64,000 nt of DNA from Bacteroidota bacterium (GTDB lineage Bacteria; Bacteroidota; Bacteroidia; Chitinophagales; Chitinophagaceae). Shown piece after piece: positions 54,685 to 63,856 of the stretch. The position numbers were made by a program, and so were the translations under genes. Every line of letters starts with the position of its first letter. The first letter of the stretch is position 1. The DNA lies in assembly GCA_018268105.1 (NCBI GenBank), contig JAFDXG010000005.1:1-64000 (forward strand). Reading direction: 5' to 3'. The notes beneath the pieces were generated by a model, which saw only the letters and a list, made by a program, of their open reading frames with translations, was not told the DNA's origin and made no database searches.

Positions 54685-55944
54685 ATGCTTAAAACACTCC
54701 ATATTCTGGCAGCAAGTTTCAGGCTTGCCTGGCAGGAACTGAAAAGCAATAAACTGCGAACTTTTCTTTCTCTTTTTGGAGTTACCATCGGCATATTTTG
54801 CATCATTGGAGTATTAACAACCGTTGACAGCCTGGAGCGTAATATCAAAGACGGCATAAATGCTTTGGGGTCTAATACAATTTATATAGATAAGTGGGAT
54901 TATTCCCAAGGTGGAAATGGCGACTACCCCTGGTGGCGGTATGTAAAACGGCCTGAACCCAAATACGAAGAAATGCGTTTGATCAGAGCAAAAACTGACG
55001 GTATAGAAAAAATCGCATTTACATTAAATGTAGGAAACCAGAATGCCGTATATGAAAAGGATATGATACAGAATGTGAACCTCTATGGGGTAACGGAAGA
55101 TTTCAATAGTATCCAGCCTTTTGAAATTGAATACGGAAGATATCTTTCCCAGTCAGATATGGAAAGAGGAACAGCTACCGCAGTAATTGGCTATGAAAAT
55201 GCGGAAAAACTTTTTGGATCACCGGAGCTTGCAGTAGGTAAAAATATTTCAATCAAAAATAAAAGGTTAACTATTGTTGGAGTTATAGAAAAACAAGGCA
55301 AGAGTCTGCTGGTAGGCGGATGGAGCTTTGACAATAGTTTTATTCTCCCCTATAAATTTTTCAGAACTCTTTACGAAGAGAAATATTCTCAACCCAAGTT
55401 CATGGTGCAAGGTAAGCCCAATATTTCTACTGATGGATTTAAAGATGAACTGAAGGGTACGATGAGGGCAATTCACCGTCTCAGTCCCAGTGAGGAAGAT
55501 GATTTTTCGCTCAATGCTGTTAGCGATTTTAGTGATGCCATTACTAAACTTTTCTCTAGTATTAAATTAGGCGGCTGGCTGATTGGTTTACTTAGCCTTG
55601 TTGTCGGTGCTTTTGGTATTGCTAATATTATGTTTGTTACTGTAAGGGAGCGTACACCTGTTATTGGTTTAAAAAAAGCTATCGGCGCTAAAAAAAGAAC
55701 TATTCTTTCCGAGTTTTTACTTGAATCTGCTTTTATATGCTTTATTGGCGGTGCTATAGGTTTAATACTGGTGTATCTGTTAGCTAAAATATTGAGTGGT
55801 CCATTAAATTTTAATGTATATATTTCTTATCCCGTTCTTTCTTTAGCCATAAGTATATGCATCGTAATTGGTATCCTCGCCGGCATTATCCCGGCAACAA
55901 TTGCAGCCCGTATGGATCCGGTTGCTGCTATACGGTCCAAGTAA
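54685..55944 (+). CDS. MacB/FtsX-type ABC transporter permease
   Basis: A 419-residue inner-membrane protein. One N-terminal helix (about 28-48, after ELKSNKLRTFLSLFGVTIGIF, the usual amphipathic start) is followed by a large periplasmic MacB-PCD domain (about 50-275) and three C-terminal helices (about 290-315, 340-372, 380-405) with the FtsX signature AFGIANIMFVTVRERTPVIGLKKAIGAKKRTI. The C-terminus ends MDPVAAIRSK as in MacB. These proteins power extrusion of lipoproteins or lipids with a separate ATPase, but no ATPase gene is adjacent here. Confidence 0.93.
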   Translation: MLKTLHILAASFRLAWQELKSNKLRTFLSLFGVTIGIFCIIGVLTTVDSLERNIKDGINALGSNTIYIDKWDYSQGGNGDYPWWRYVKRPEPKYEEMRLIRAKTDGIEKIAFTLNVGNQNAVYEKDMIQNVNLYGVTEDFNSIQPFEIEYGRYLSQSDMERGTATAVIGYENAEKLFGSPELAVGKNISIKNKRLTIVGVIEKQGKSLLVGGWSFDNSFILPYKFFRTLYEEKYSQPKFMVQGKPNISTDGFKDELKGTMRAIHRLSPSEEDDFSLNAVSDFSDAITKLFSSIKLGGWLIGLLSLVVGAFGIANIMFVTVRERTPVIGLKKAIGAKKRTILSEFLLESAFICFIGGAIGLILVYLLAKILSGPLNFNVYISYPVLSLAISICIVIGILAGIIPATIAARMDPVAAIRSK

Positions 55945-56116
55945 GTATCAGTGTAATAGTTGACTGTTTGTTGTTTATAGTTTATTGTTTGCCGTTTTTC
56001 ATTTCACATTGAAATACAATGTAGTTACTTAAAAAGATTTCATTTATAATATACTACGGGAATAATTTTTTCGTTAGAGTGATGAAACGTATCGTTAAAT
56101 CACAAAAAATTATCCT

Positions 56117-56434
56117 ATGATAAAGTTTGTATACGTTGTTTCGCTGGCTATTACATCTTTTCTCCTTTTTATTTTTTCGAAAGAAAAGGAAACAAGGGTC
56201 TATAATGACAAAGTGATTGGTAAAATAGAAATTATCAAAGATTCAACAAGGAATTATCTTGGTGTTATTACCAGCGATCATAAAATTTTATATCCTTCTT
56301 CATTGGGTGAAGATGTTGTATTAACCGCGGGACAAAAAGTAGTTATCTGCTATGCTGTTGATTCTTCTTTATTTGTTTCGGAGAATGCTCCTATTCCAGT
56401 GCATATTGAAACGGTCAGTTATTTGAAGGACTGA
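56117..56434 (+). CDS. Small single-pass membrane protein, unknown
   Basis: A 105-residue protein with an N-terminal hydrophobic helix (about 4-22) followed by KEKE and a soluble beta-rich segment (VIGKIEIIKDSTRNYLGVITSDHKILYPSSLGEDVVLTAGQKVVICYAVDSS). The soluble part looks like a small OB- or SH3-like barrel, possibly facing the periplasm. I recognise no family. It lies between the permease gene (172-base AT-rich gap) and tsaD (54-base gap), all on the plus strand; tsaD has its own promoter box. Confidence 0.6.
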   Translation: MIKFVYVVSLAITSFLLFIFSKEKETRVYNDKVIGKIEIIKDSTRNYLGVITSDHKILYPSSLGEDVVLTAGQKVVICYAVDSSLFVSENAPIPVHIETVSYLKD

Positions 56435-56476
56435 GGAAGCATTTTAAAATAGTGAATGATAAGCCACACAATCCGG

Positions 56477-56484
56477 TAACTTTG
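56477..56484 (+). promoter_or_regulatory. -7 box of tsaD, predicted leaderless start
   Basis: TAACTTTG, an exact TAnnTTTG, with only 4 bases before the ATG at 56489. A -7 box places the transcription start about 4 bases downstream, that is at the ATG itself. Confidence 0.5.
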
Positions 56485-56488
56485 CCAG

Positions 56489-57550
56489 ATGCAAGAGTTT
56501 AAGCGCAATGTTACCATAATCGCTATCGAATCTTCCTGCGACGAAACATCGGCAAGTGTTTGCCGTAATGGCGAAATCCTCTCCAATATCGTTGCTTCTC
56601 AAAAAGTTCACGAGCAATATGGTGGTGTTATACCCGAGCTCGCCTCAAGGGCACATATTCAGCATATTGTGCCGGTTGTTGATCTGGCTGTTAAAAAAGC
56701 AAATATATCACTTACGGAAACAGACGCTATCGCTTTCACACAGGCGCCGGGCTTAATAGGTTCATTACTGGTAGGTTCCCAATTTGCCAAATCCCTGTCA
56801 TTAGCATTGAACAAACCTTTAATTCCGGTGCATCACATGCAGGCCCATGTATTGGCTAATTTAATCAGTAACCCCAGGCCTGCATTTCCATTCCTTTGTC
56901 TTACAGTTAGCGGTGGTCATACACAAATTGTGTGCTGCCAGTCGCCACTTAATATGAAGGTTATAGGCGAAACCATAGATGATGCAGCCGGAGAAGCATT
57001 TGACAAATCTGCAAAACTTCTTGGTCTGCCTTATCCCGGAGGGCCACTAATAGACAAACATGCAGCAACGGGTGATGCTACCCGCTTCTCTTTTCCCGAA
57101 CCACAAATAGAAGGGTTAAACTTCAGTTTCAGCGGACTAAAAACTTCTATTTTATATTTTTTGAAAAACGCTGGTAAAAGCAATATTTATAAAGAACAAT
57201 TCCTTGCATCACCGGAAGAACAGCAGTTATTTATCAATAATAACCTGGACGATATTTGTGCATCTGTTCAACACCGCATCATTTCTATTCTTTTAAACAA
57301 ACTAAAAAAAGCTGCTGCTACTACCGGTATCCGGGAAATATGCCTTGCAGGTGGCGTATCGGCGAACCGGGGATTGAGGACGGCATTTGAAAAGCTGGGT
57401 AATGAATCAGGATGGAATATTTATATCCCTGCTTTTGAGTATTGCACAGATAATGCTGCAATGATTGCCATAACGGGATATTACAAATTTCTTGCAGGAG
57501 AAACATCTGATGATCTTTCAATAACAGCAACAGCAAGAGCAGAATGGTAA
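56489..57550 (+). CDS. tsaD: tRNA threonylcarbamoyladenosine synthase subunit TsaD
   Basis: Universal enzyme that, with TsaB and TsaE, transfers threonylcarbamoyl to A37 of ANN-decoding tRNAs. The 353 residues are the usual length. IAIESSCDETSASV (about 11-24) is the nucleotide-binding start, HHMQAHVLANL (about 112-122) gives the two metal-binding His residues, VSGGHTQIV (about 136-144) is the phosphate loop, DDAAGEAFDK follows, and LAGGVSANRGLR near 290 completes the ASKHA fold. The C-terminal CTDNAAMIAITGY holds the metal Asp. Its product is the substrate of MtaB (4203). Confidence 0.97.
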   Translation: MQEFKRNVTIIAIESSCDETSASVCRNGEILSNIVASQKVHEQYGGVIPELASRAHIQHIVPVVDLAVKKANISLTETDAIAFTQAPGLIGSLLVGSQFAKSLSLALNKPLIPVHHMQAHVLANLISNPRPAFPFLCLTVSGGHTQIVCCQSPLNMKVIGETIDDAAGEAFDKSAKLLGLPYPGGPLIDKHAATGDATRFSFPEPQIEGLNFSFSGLKTSILYFLKNAGKSNIYKEQFLASPEEQQLFINNNLDDICASVQHRIISILLNKLKKAAATTGIREICLAGGVSANRGLRTAFEKLGNESGWNIYIPAFEYCTDNAAMIAITGYYKFLAGETSDDLSITATARAEW

Positions 57551-57595
57551 CTTCCAGATCTATCTGCAAATGGAATAAATTTTTACAGAGAAAAT

Positions 57596-58477
57596 TTAGT
57601 TTCCCCAAAAATCATAATAATTATACCATTGTTCAGGATAGCTCCTTACCTTCTCCTCCATTCCTGCTGCAAAATCCAGCAGCATTTTCCTGATGGCAAT
57701 GTTTTTATCTGAAAAATCATACGTGAGGATTGGAGTAGAGTAAAAGTGATAAAACGTAGTACTCTCTTTCATAGCAAATACAAAACAAACAGGGGATTTA
57801 AATTGTGCTGCCACAATAAATGGTCCGGCAGGAAACCTGGCTTCCTTACCTAAAAACGGAATTTTAATCACTCGGTTCCCTTCAAGGAACCGGTCGGCAT
57901 GCATGCATACAATTTCATTATTCTTCAATGCTTCGTTAATAGCATAAATATGGGAAAGATCATCTTTAATAACAATAATATTTGCACTGCTTTTGCCTGC
58001 AACATCCTGCAGGTATTTTTTAATCTTTTGATGCTCACCATCAAACATTACAACATTTATTTTAGTATGCAGCCGCTCCAACAAATGACCTGCCGCCTCC
58101 CAATTGCCAATATGAGAACTTAGAAGCAACCCACCCCTGCCCAACTGCACCATCTCATGCAAATGTTCCTCACCATCAAAATCAAAAGAAAAACGGTTTG
58201 CCATTCCCGACATAACAGCTATCTTATCTATCAGGCTTTGTCCAAATGCATAATAATTACGATACAATAATAACAGCGATTTCCAGTAGCTATAGCCAAG
58301 TCGCCTGCGATATAGTTCGAGTATTATACCGGAAGATTTTCCGGCAAAGAAAAAATAATAAAAGGAAACTAACCTTAACAGCAAATAAGCCGGATGCAAA
58401 CCCATTCGTTTGAGCACAGATACAAATATACTATACCCTAATTTGTTACCTCTTGATTTGCCCTGCCACGACGGCAT
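57596..58477 (-). CDS. LpxL/HtrB-like acyltransferase
   Basis: A 293-residue membrane-associated acyltransferase of the lipid A acyltransferase family. The catalytic H(x)4E motif is H122-E127 in SSHIGNWEAAG. FLEGNRVIKIPFLGKEARFPAGPFIVAAQF (about 205-235) is the second conserved block, and a hydrophobic segment (about 28-45) probably anchors it to the inner membrane. Its ATG overlaps the stop codon of the ACP gene (TAATG), so it is translationally coupled to it. In flexirubin and aryl-polyene clusters such an acyltransferase attaches the polyene to a lipid; that assignment here rests on the neighbouring genes. Confidence 0.88.
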   Translation of the reverse strand: MPSWQGKSRGNKLGYSIFVSVLKRMGLHPAYLLLRLVSFYYFFFAGKSSGIILELYRRRLGYSYWKSLLLLYRNYYAFGQSLIDKIAVMSGMANRFSFDFDGEEHLHEMVQLGRGGLLLSSHIGNWEAAGHLLERLHTKINVVMFDGEHQKIKKYLQDVAGKSSANIIVIKDDLSHIYAINEALKNNEIVCMHADRFLEGNRVIKIPFLGKEARFPAGPFIVAAQFKSPVCFVFAMKESTTFYHFYSTPILTYDFSDKNIAIRKMLLDFAAGMEEKVRSYPEQWYNYYDFWGN

Positions 58478-58737
58478 TATGCCATTTCTTTAGAATTTAC
58501 ACGGGAAATTACATAGTTGTAAAAATCGCCGAAAGTAGTTATACCGGTAAAGTCCTCTGGTTTTACTTTAAAAGAAAAATTATTTTCAATTACTACCACC
58601 AAATCAATATAATCCAGGCTATCCAACTCCAGAATATCCTTCAGATTGCCTTCGGGGGTTATCCTGGCTTTATCTACTTCAAATTCTTCAGACAGGAAAT
58701 GGTTGATCTTCTTAATGATTTGTTCATTCTGTGTCAT
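58477..58737 (-). CDS. Acyl carrier protein
   Basis: An 86-residue ACP. The phosphopantetheine attachment Ser is Ser40 in ELDSLDYIDLVVVIE, the DSL motif. It is acidic and four-helix in pattern, and it belongs to a pathway-specific operon rather than the housekeeping fabF-acpP pair. The ATG at 58737 is chosen over an in-frame TTG two codons earlier. It lies between the ketosynthase (6-base gap) and the acyltransferase (1-base overlap). Confidence 0.94.
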   Translation of the reverse strand: MTQNEQIIKKINHFLSEEFEVDKARITPEGNLKDILELDSLDYIDLVVVIENNFSFKVKPEDFTGITTFGDFYNYVISRVNSKEMA

Positions 58738-58743
58738 AAGCAA

Positions 58744-59970
58744 CTATATTTTCCATTTTCTGACAATGAGGGTCGAATTAGTTCCGCCAAAGCCAAAAGA
58801 GTTCGACAAAAATACATCTATATTTCTTCCCGCCGTAGTTTTTACTATATTCAATTTTGCAGAATCTTCGTCTGGAGTTTCAAAATTAATATTAGGCGCT
58901 AAAAAACTGTTGTGCATCATCAGCAATGAGTAAACAATTTCACTGGCGCCTGCCATCCAGCATTCATGGCCAGTCATTGATTTAGTAGAACTTACGGGAA
59001 CTTCGGTATCACCAAAAACGGTGTACAATGCTTTTGCCTCACTGGCATCGCCGGCAGGTGTAGAGGTGGCATGGGCATTGATATAATCAACATCTGCGGC
59101 ATTAATACCGGCATCCCTGAGTGCCATCCTGAGCGAACGTACCGGCCCTCCAACCGTGGGGTTGGATATATGCTCACCATTGGATGAAAAACCATATCCA
59201 ATTACTTCTCCAAGTATTGTTGCCCCCCTTTGCATAGCAGATTCAAGGCTCTCCAGTATCACAGTGGCCCCACCTCCGCTCGGTATAAGTCCGTCCCTGT
59301 TCCTGTCAAATGGCCTGGATGCTTTTTCAGGTTCATTTTCATGAACAGAAAATGCAGAAAGTGCATCAAAATTCCCCATGGAATTAATATTTACTTCCTG
59401 GGCGCCACCAGCTACAATGCGATCCTGCAAGCCTGTTTTGATGAAGTGATACCCCAGACCTATGGCATGAGAACCACTGGCACATGCTGCACTAACTGTA
59501 AAATTTACCCCTTTCAATTTGAATATTGTTGAAAGGTTCATTGTAATGGTTGAATTAAGCGTTTGGAACACAGAAGCTGACCCCAGCAGCATGGTATCTT
59601 TTTTCTCCCTCAAAATATCAATAGCATCAATTACCGGTTTGGCAGAACTGTCATTACCATAAATTATTCCCATTTCATGATCGGCAATATAATCCTCATC
59701 AATACCTGCTATGCGCATCGCTTCAAGTGTGGCCATATAAGCATATTCACCCTGTTCGGGCAACATGATTCTTGCCCTCCTGTCGAGCAGTTCTTTTAAA
59801 GACGGCCGCTCCAGGAATCCGGTAAGTCCCGACCTGTAGCCCATTTCTTTACGGGCCGGATCAAGTACAATACCCGACCTGCCCGTGTAGAGCGAAGTCT
59901 TCACTTCTTCAAGGTTTTTTCCTATGCAGGAATAAATCCCCATACCTGTTATCACTACTCTTCTGTTCAT
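58744..59970 (-). CDS. Beta-ketoacyl-ACP synthase (KAS II type)
   Basis: A 408-residue condensing enzyme. The catalytic Cys is C163 in SAACASGSHAIG, the first His lies in NAHATSTPAGDASEA, and the second in KSMTGHECWMAGASE, so the C-H-H triad is complete and it should be active, unlike a chain-length-factor partner. GFGFSSN and FLSNSFGFGGTNSTLI are normal KAS landmarks. Gaps to FabG (2 bases) and the ACP (6 bases) show one operon. In this setting it most likely elongates an aryl-primed polyene. Confidence 0.93.
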   Translation of the reverse strand: MNRRVVITGMGIYSCIGKNLEEVKTSLYTGRSGIVLDPARKEMGYRSGLTGFLERPSLKELLDRRARIMLPEQGEYAYMATLEAMRIAGIDEDYIADHEMGIIYGNDSSAKPVIDAIDILREKKDTMLLGSASVFQTLNSTITMNLSTIFKLKGVNFTVSAACASGSHAIGLGYHFIKTGLQDRIVAGGAQEVNINSMGNFDALSAFSVHENEPEKASRPFDRNRDGLIPSGGGATVILESLESAMQRGATILGEVIGYGFSSNGEHISNPTVGGPVRSLRMALRDAGINAADVDYINAHATSTPAGDASEAKALYTVFGDTEVPVSSTKSMTGHECWMAGASEIVYSLLMMHNSFLAPNINFETPDEDSAKLNIVKTTAGRNIDVFLSNSFGFGGTNSTLIVRKWKI

Positions 59971-59972
59971 AA

Positions 59973-60710
59973 TCAGGAATACATTCCCCCGTTAATAGAT
60001 AAAACTTCACCGGTAATATAAGACGATTCTGGTGATGCAAAAAAACCTACTGCATGAGCAACTTCCTCAGGCTCACCAAACCTGTTCACCGGAATGAGAT
60101 TTTTCAATTGCTTTTCATCAAGTCCCTCTGTCATATCAGTTTTAATAAAACCAGGTGCAATGGCATTTACTGTTATATTTCTTTTTCCAACTTCCTGTGC
60201 AAGTGCTTTAGTTGCAGCAATTACTCCTCCTTTGGCAGCAGAATAATTGGTTTGTCCCGGCAAACCTTTCAACCCTGAAAGAGATACGATATTAATAATC
60301 CTTCCATACCTCCTGATTAACATATTCTGTATGACCAGTCGTGTTACATTAAAAAAACCGTTCAAACTGGTTCCAATCACATTATCCCATTGTTCATCCT
60401 TCATCCACATCAGTAATACATCTTCTTTTATTCCCGCGTTATTTACCAGCACTTCTATAGGATGATCCGGGTTAGCTTCAATCCATTTTCCCAATACTTC
60501 CATAACTGCATTCCGGTCTGCAACATCAAATTTCAGCAATGAGGCACTTCCTCCCCTCTCTTCTATCAGGGATAAAGTTTTTTGAGCTTCGGATTCATTG
60601 CCTTTAAAATTTACTAAAATATGGTAGCCCATACCGGCAAGTTTAATACATACCGCTCTCCCTATACCTCTTGACCCGCCTGTTATTAATGCACACTTCA
60701 TTCGTATCAT
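59973..60710 (-). CDS. fabG: 3-oxoacyl-ACP reductase (FabG-like SDR)
   Basis: A 245-residue classical short-chain dehydrogenase. ALITGGSRGIGRAV (about 7-20) is the NADPH motif, VNNAGIKED follows, the catalytic Ser is in NIVSLSGLKG, and Tyr-Lys in NYSAAKGG (YxxxK). The C-terminal SYITGEVLSINGGMYS is the FabG end. It sits 2 bases from the ketosynthase. In the operon it would reduce the beta-keto intermediate of the polyene; a housekeeping role cannot be excluded from sequence alone. The start is either 60710 or the Met three codons later. Confidence 0.93.
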   Translation of the reverse strand: MIRMKCALITGGSRGIGRAVCIKLAGMGYHILVNFKGNESEAQKTLSLIEERGGSASLLKFDVADRNAVMEVLGKWIEANPDHPIEVLVNNAGIKEDVLLMWMKDEQWDNVIGTSLNGFFNVTRLVIQNMLIRRYGRIINIVSLSGLKGLPGQTNYSAAKGGVIAATKALAQEVGKRNITVNAIAPGFIKTDMTEGLDEKQLKNLIPVNRFGEPEEVAHAVGFFASPESSYITGEVLSINGGMYS

Positions 60711-60796
60711 TTGCCTTTTTAATGGTCGAATGAAACACTTATTGGCTCATTCGCATCATTTGTGTGTAAAATAATATTTTTATATGAAAGAGAATC

Positions 60797-62374
60797 TTAT
60801 TGCACCAATGCCTTACTCACATTATTATGTGTATTGAGAACGTCAAAGTCGTTTTCGAGGAAATACTTCTTTACATTCTCCAGTTGCTTATAAGGAGGTG
60901 TATCATCTACAAATTTGGGAAACAGTTTTCTTACGGCTGTATAAACTTTGTTTGTAACGGGTGAAAGCCTGGAAGCACAGTTAGCATAATCTATAGCCTG
61001 TAGCACTGTTACCATTTGAATAGTCAATACTTCGAAGGTATTATCAATAATCTTTTTTGTCAGCAATGCCGCATTACATCCCATGCTTACTATATCCTGA
61101 TTATCGTTGTTATTGGGAATACTATGCACATACATAGGGAAAGATAAAGTTTGGTTTTCAGCAACTGTGGAGGTAGCCGTAAACTGCATACCCTGCATTC
61201 CAAAATTGAGACCTAACACACCAAGATTAACAAAAGGCGGAAATTTTTCATTGAGTTTGTTATTCAGCAGATAGTTAAGCTGGCGTTCAGCAAGCATGGA
61301 AAGTTTGGTAATTGCAGTTTTCAATTTATCCATCTCCAATGATACATAATCACCATGAAAATTACCCCCGTGAAAAATATTATGGTTTTCATGATCAATT
61401 ACAGGGTTGTCATTTACGGAATTCAGTTCATCTGTCAATACTTTTTCGGCATGGGCAATAGTGTCGTGAATAGGTCCCAAAACCTGGGTAACACAACGTA
61501 ATGAATAATATTCCTGCACTTTATCTTCAAACACATCATGTTTAATATTTTCAGGATTGTACAAATATTCTGACCTGCTCCTGATCAGCATACTATCTTT
61601 CAGTACTTCACGAAGCATTGCCGCTACTTCATTTTGCCCCTTATGCTTTTTAACAATATTCAGTTCGCGGGAAAAATGATCATCATAAGCTTCCACCACT
61701 TCGTTGGTCATTGCAGAAAGCAATACAGAATACCGCAATAATTTTTTGGCATATATGATATTGAGTAGCCCAATTCCTGTCATGGCAGAAGTGCCATTAA
61801 TGATAGCTAAGCCTTCCCGGATATGTATTGAGAGTGGTTTAATATTATATTCCTTAAATACTTCTGCTGAAGGTCTTGGTTTACCGTTCACCAACACTTC
61901 ACCTTCACCAATAAGTACAAGAGCAAGATGGGCGAGTTGTACAAGGTCGCCACTGGCCCCCACACCACCATGTTCAAATATGCAGGGAGTAATATTATTA
62001 TTAATAAGAGATTTCAAAACTATCGCTACATCGGTATGTACACCGGAATAGGCCTGAGCGATACTGTTGAGACGCGCAACCATCAGGGCCTTTGCAAGTG
62101 CAGGGGAAAGAAAGTTGCCACTCCCCGAGCAATGGCTCCTGATGAGATTGTACTGAAGCTGTAATACATTTCCCTGGCTTACTTTATATTGAGCCATAGG
62201 GCCAAACCCTGTATTAATCCCGTAAATGAGTTTTTGATCTGAAAAATGAGAAAGAAAACGAAAGTTGGCTTCCATTTTCTCAATTGTCTGCGTACTAATC
62301 TCAATTTTCGTGTCTTTTAAAACTATATCCGCAAAATCATCTAAGGAAAGTGTTCTGACTCCGACATTTATCAT
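60797..62374 (-). CDS. MIO-dependent aromatic amino acid ammonia-lyase (tyrosine/histidine type)
   Basis: A 525-residue member of the HAL/PAL/TAL family. The self-forming MIO cofactor arises from Ala140-Ser141-Gly142 in GGVGASGDLVQLAHL. YGINTGFGPM (51-60) carries the catalytic Tyr, and NLIRSHCSGSG (76-86) lies in the substrate-selectivity loop. Later landmarks are QDSYSLRC-like EYYSLRCVTQVLGPIHDTI and NGNFHGD-like GGNFHGDYVSLEMDKL. Sequence alone leaves tyrosine or histidine open; there are no hutU, hutI or hutF genes, and the ligase, ketosynthase and ACP neighbours favour tyrosine to 4-coumarate as the starter for a flexirubin-type pigment. Confidence 0.9.
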   Translation of the reverse strand: MINVGVRTLSLDDFADIVLKDTKIEISTQTIEKMEANFRFLSHFSDQKLIYGINTGFGPMAQYKVSQGNVLQLQYNLIRSHCSGSGNFLSPALAKALMVARLNSIAQAYSGVHTDVAIVLKSLINNNITPCIFEHGGVGASGDLVQLAHLALVLIGEGEVLVNGKPRPSAEVFKEYNIKPLSIHIREGLAIINGTSAMTGIGLLNIIYAKKLLRYSVLLSAMTNEVVEAYDDHFSRELNIVKKHKGQNEVAAMLREVLKDSMLIRSRSEYLYNPENIKHDVFEDKVQEYYSLRCVTQVLGPIHDTIAHAEKVLTDELNSVNDNPVIDHENHNIFHGGNFHGDYVSLEMDKLKTAITKLSMLAERQLNYLLNNKLNEKFPPFVNLGVLGLNFGMQGMQFTATSTVAENQTLSFPMYVHSIPNNNDNQDIVSMGCNAALLTKKIIDNTFEVLTIQMVTVLQAIDYANCASRLSPVTNKVYTAVRKLFPKFVDDTPPYKQLENVKKYFLENDFDVLNTHNNVSKALVQ

Positions 62375-62495
62375 TGCACTAAATTATAATTCTGTTAACT
62401 TACAAGTAAAAGCAAAAAAAATAAATAATAGTAAATGTATCAAATATTTCTCCACACCGGATACCAGGAATACCGGTTTTGCCGGCAAATCTGCC

Positions 62496-63788
62496 CTATC
62501 TTCTGTCAATAAATTTCACAGGTTTCCGGCTGGTTTCCGGAAACTGTAACTTCCTGAGGTCTTCTTCAAAGATATATCTGATCTGGGGGGTAACTCTTAG
62601 TTTAGCCTGCAGATATGCCCTGATACGATGATCTGTTTCTTCACCAGTTCGATCAGCATATACATGCAGCAATACCTCATCGGTACCTATCTCATTTGAA
62701 TATACCTCTACAACATAATCCTTTACATCTTCCATACCATTGAGCAAATCAAATAGCGCCGGGGCAAATAGTGTAGTGCCTTTAAATTTTATCATTTGTT
62801 TCTTTCTCCCAATAACCGGAGACAGCCTCCGGGTGTTTCTTCCACAGCCACATTTATCCTGATAAGCTATACAAATATCGCCTGTTTTATAACGCAGCAA
62901 GGGCATTCCTTCTATCCCAAGAGTAGTAATGGTTACCTCACCGGGTTCACCGCTTTTTACAGGTTGATTGAATTCATCCAGAAGTTCAACAATCAGCAAA
63001 TCCGGTTGTAAATGCCCCCCCCTTCCTTCTCCACATTCTGTAAAAGCCGTTTGCATCTCTGTAGAAGCATAAGTCGAATACAATTTTATATCCCATTTCT
63101 CCGCTATCTTATTAGCCAGTACATTTGGGGTAAGGTCAGGGTTCCTTATATTTTCCCCTATACAAATGGCTTTTTTTACTGATGTTTCGTTGGGGCTTAT
63201 GCCACGCTCCTCTGCGTAATGCAGCAACTTTACAATAAAAGAAGGTACAGCTACAATTGCCGTAGGTTTTAGTCTAAAAATAGTTTCCCATTGTACAGAT
63301 GGAACTCCCGGGCCTACCCGTATTATACCTCCCCCGAGTTTCCTGATTCCAGAATAATATGCCATACCCGCCATAAACTGACGATCGAGCGTCAGCATCA
63401 ACTGAAAAATATCCTCACTGCTTCCGTCGGCACAGGCAAAAGATGCACATTCATTATAAGCCAGTCTTTCCAGATCGTTCTCTGTAAGCGCTATGGTAAC
63501 AGGGCTGCCTAAAGTTCCTGAAGTAGATGTATATTCGGCAATCCTGTGTTTTCCCACACAAAGAAAATCTTCATTGCATTGCTGAATATCTTCCTTTTGG
63601 GTAATGGGAAGTTTATTCAGATCCTCTAAAGACAGTATTTTGTTTATATCAATGCTCTGCTGTTTAAAAACTTTTTTATAATAAGGAGAATGTATTTTAA
63701 GATATTGAAGCAACTCAGCCAGCTTATCTTCCTGCATCTTTCTTATTTTATCCGGAGATTGAAATGCGTTGCAGAGTAAATATGACAT
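62496..63788 (-). CDS. Phenylacetate-CoA-ligase-like adenylate-forming enzyme
   Basis: A 430-residue member of the ANL superfamily, PaaK/coenzyme F390 synthetase branch. YTSTSGTLGSPVTIALTENDL (about 85-105) is the ATP-binding P-loop. YASTEMQTAF (about 236-245) and LRYKTGDICIAY (about 298-309) are the adenylation signatures, with a Cys-rich DKCGCGRNTRRLSPVIGRKKQMIKFKG region before the C-terminal domain. In the present context it would activate 4-coumarate and load it on the ACP; activity on CoA cannot be excluded. It lies upstream of the ammonia-lyase gene on the same strand, 121 bases away. Confidence 0.9.
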   Translation of the reverse strand: MSYLLCNAFQSPDKIRKMQEDKLAELLQYLKIHSPYYKKVFKQQSIDINKILSLEDLNKLPITQKEDIQQCNEDFLCVGKHRIAEYTSTSGTLGSPVTIALTENDLERLAYNECASFACADGSSEDIFQLMLTLDRQFMAGMAYYSGIRKLGGGIIRVGPGVPSVQWETIFRLKPTAIVAVPSFIVKLLHYAEERGISPNETSVKKAICIGENIRNPDLTPNVLANKIAEKWDIKLYSTYASTEMQTAFTECGEGRGGHLQPDLLIVELLDEFNQPVKSGEPGEVTITTLGIEGMPLLRYKTGDICIAYQDKCGCGRNTRRLSPVIGRKKQMIKFKGTTLFAPALFDLLNGMEDVKDYVVEVYSNEIGTDEVLLHVYADRTGEETDHRIRAYLQAKLRVTPQIRYIFEEDLRKLQFPETSRKPVKFIDRR

Positions 63789-63856
63789 ATTATATCTGAA
63801 ATAGTGCGTCTATAATTGCGCGAATGTAAGATTTTCAAAACATATACACTCCTGCA

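Noticed and set aside
60797..62374. Histidine degradation (hut) operon
   Set aside because: No urocanase, imidazolonepropionase or formiminoglutamase genes are near; neighbours are polyketide/fatty-acid type.
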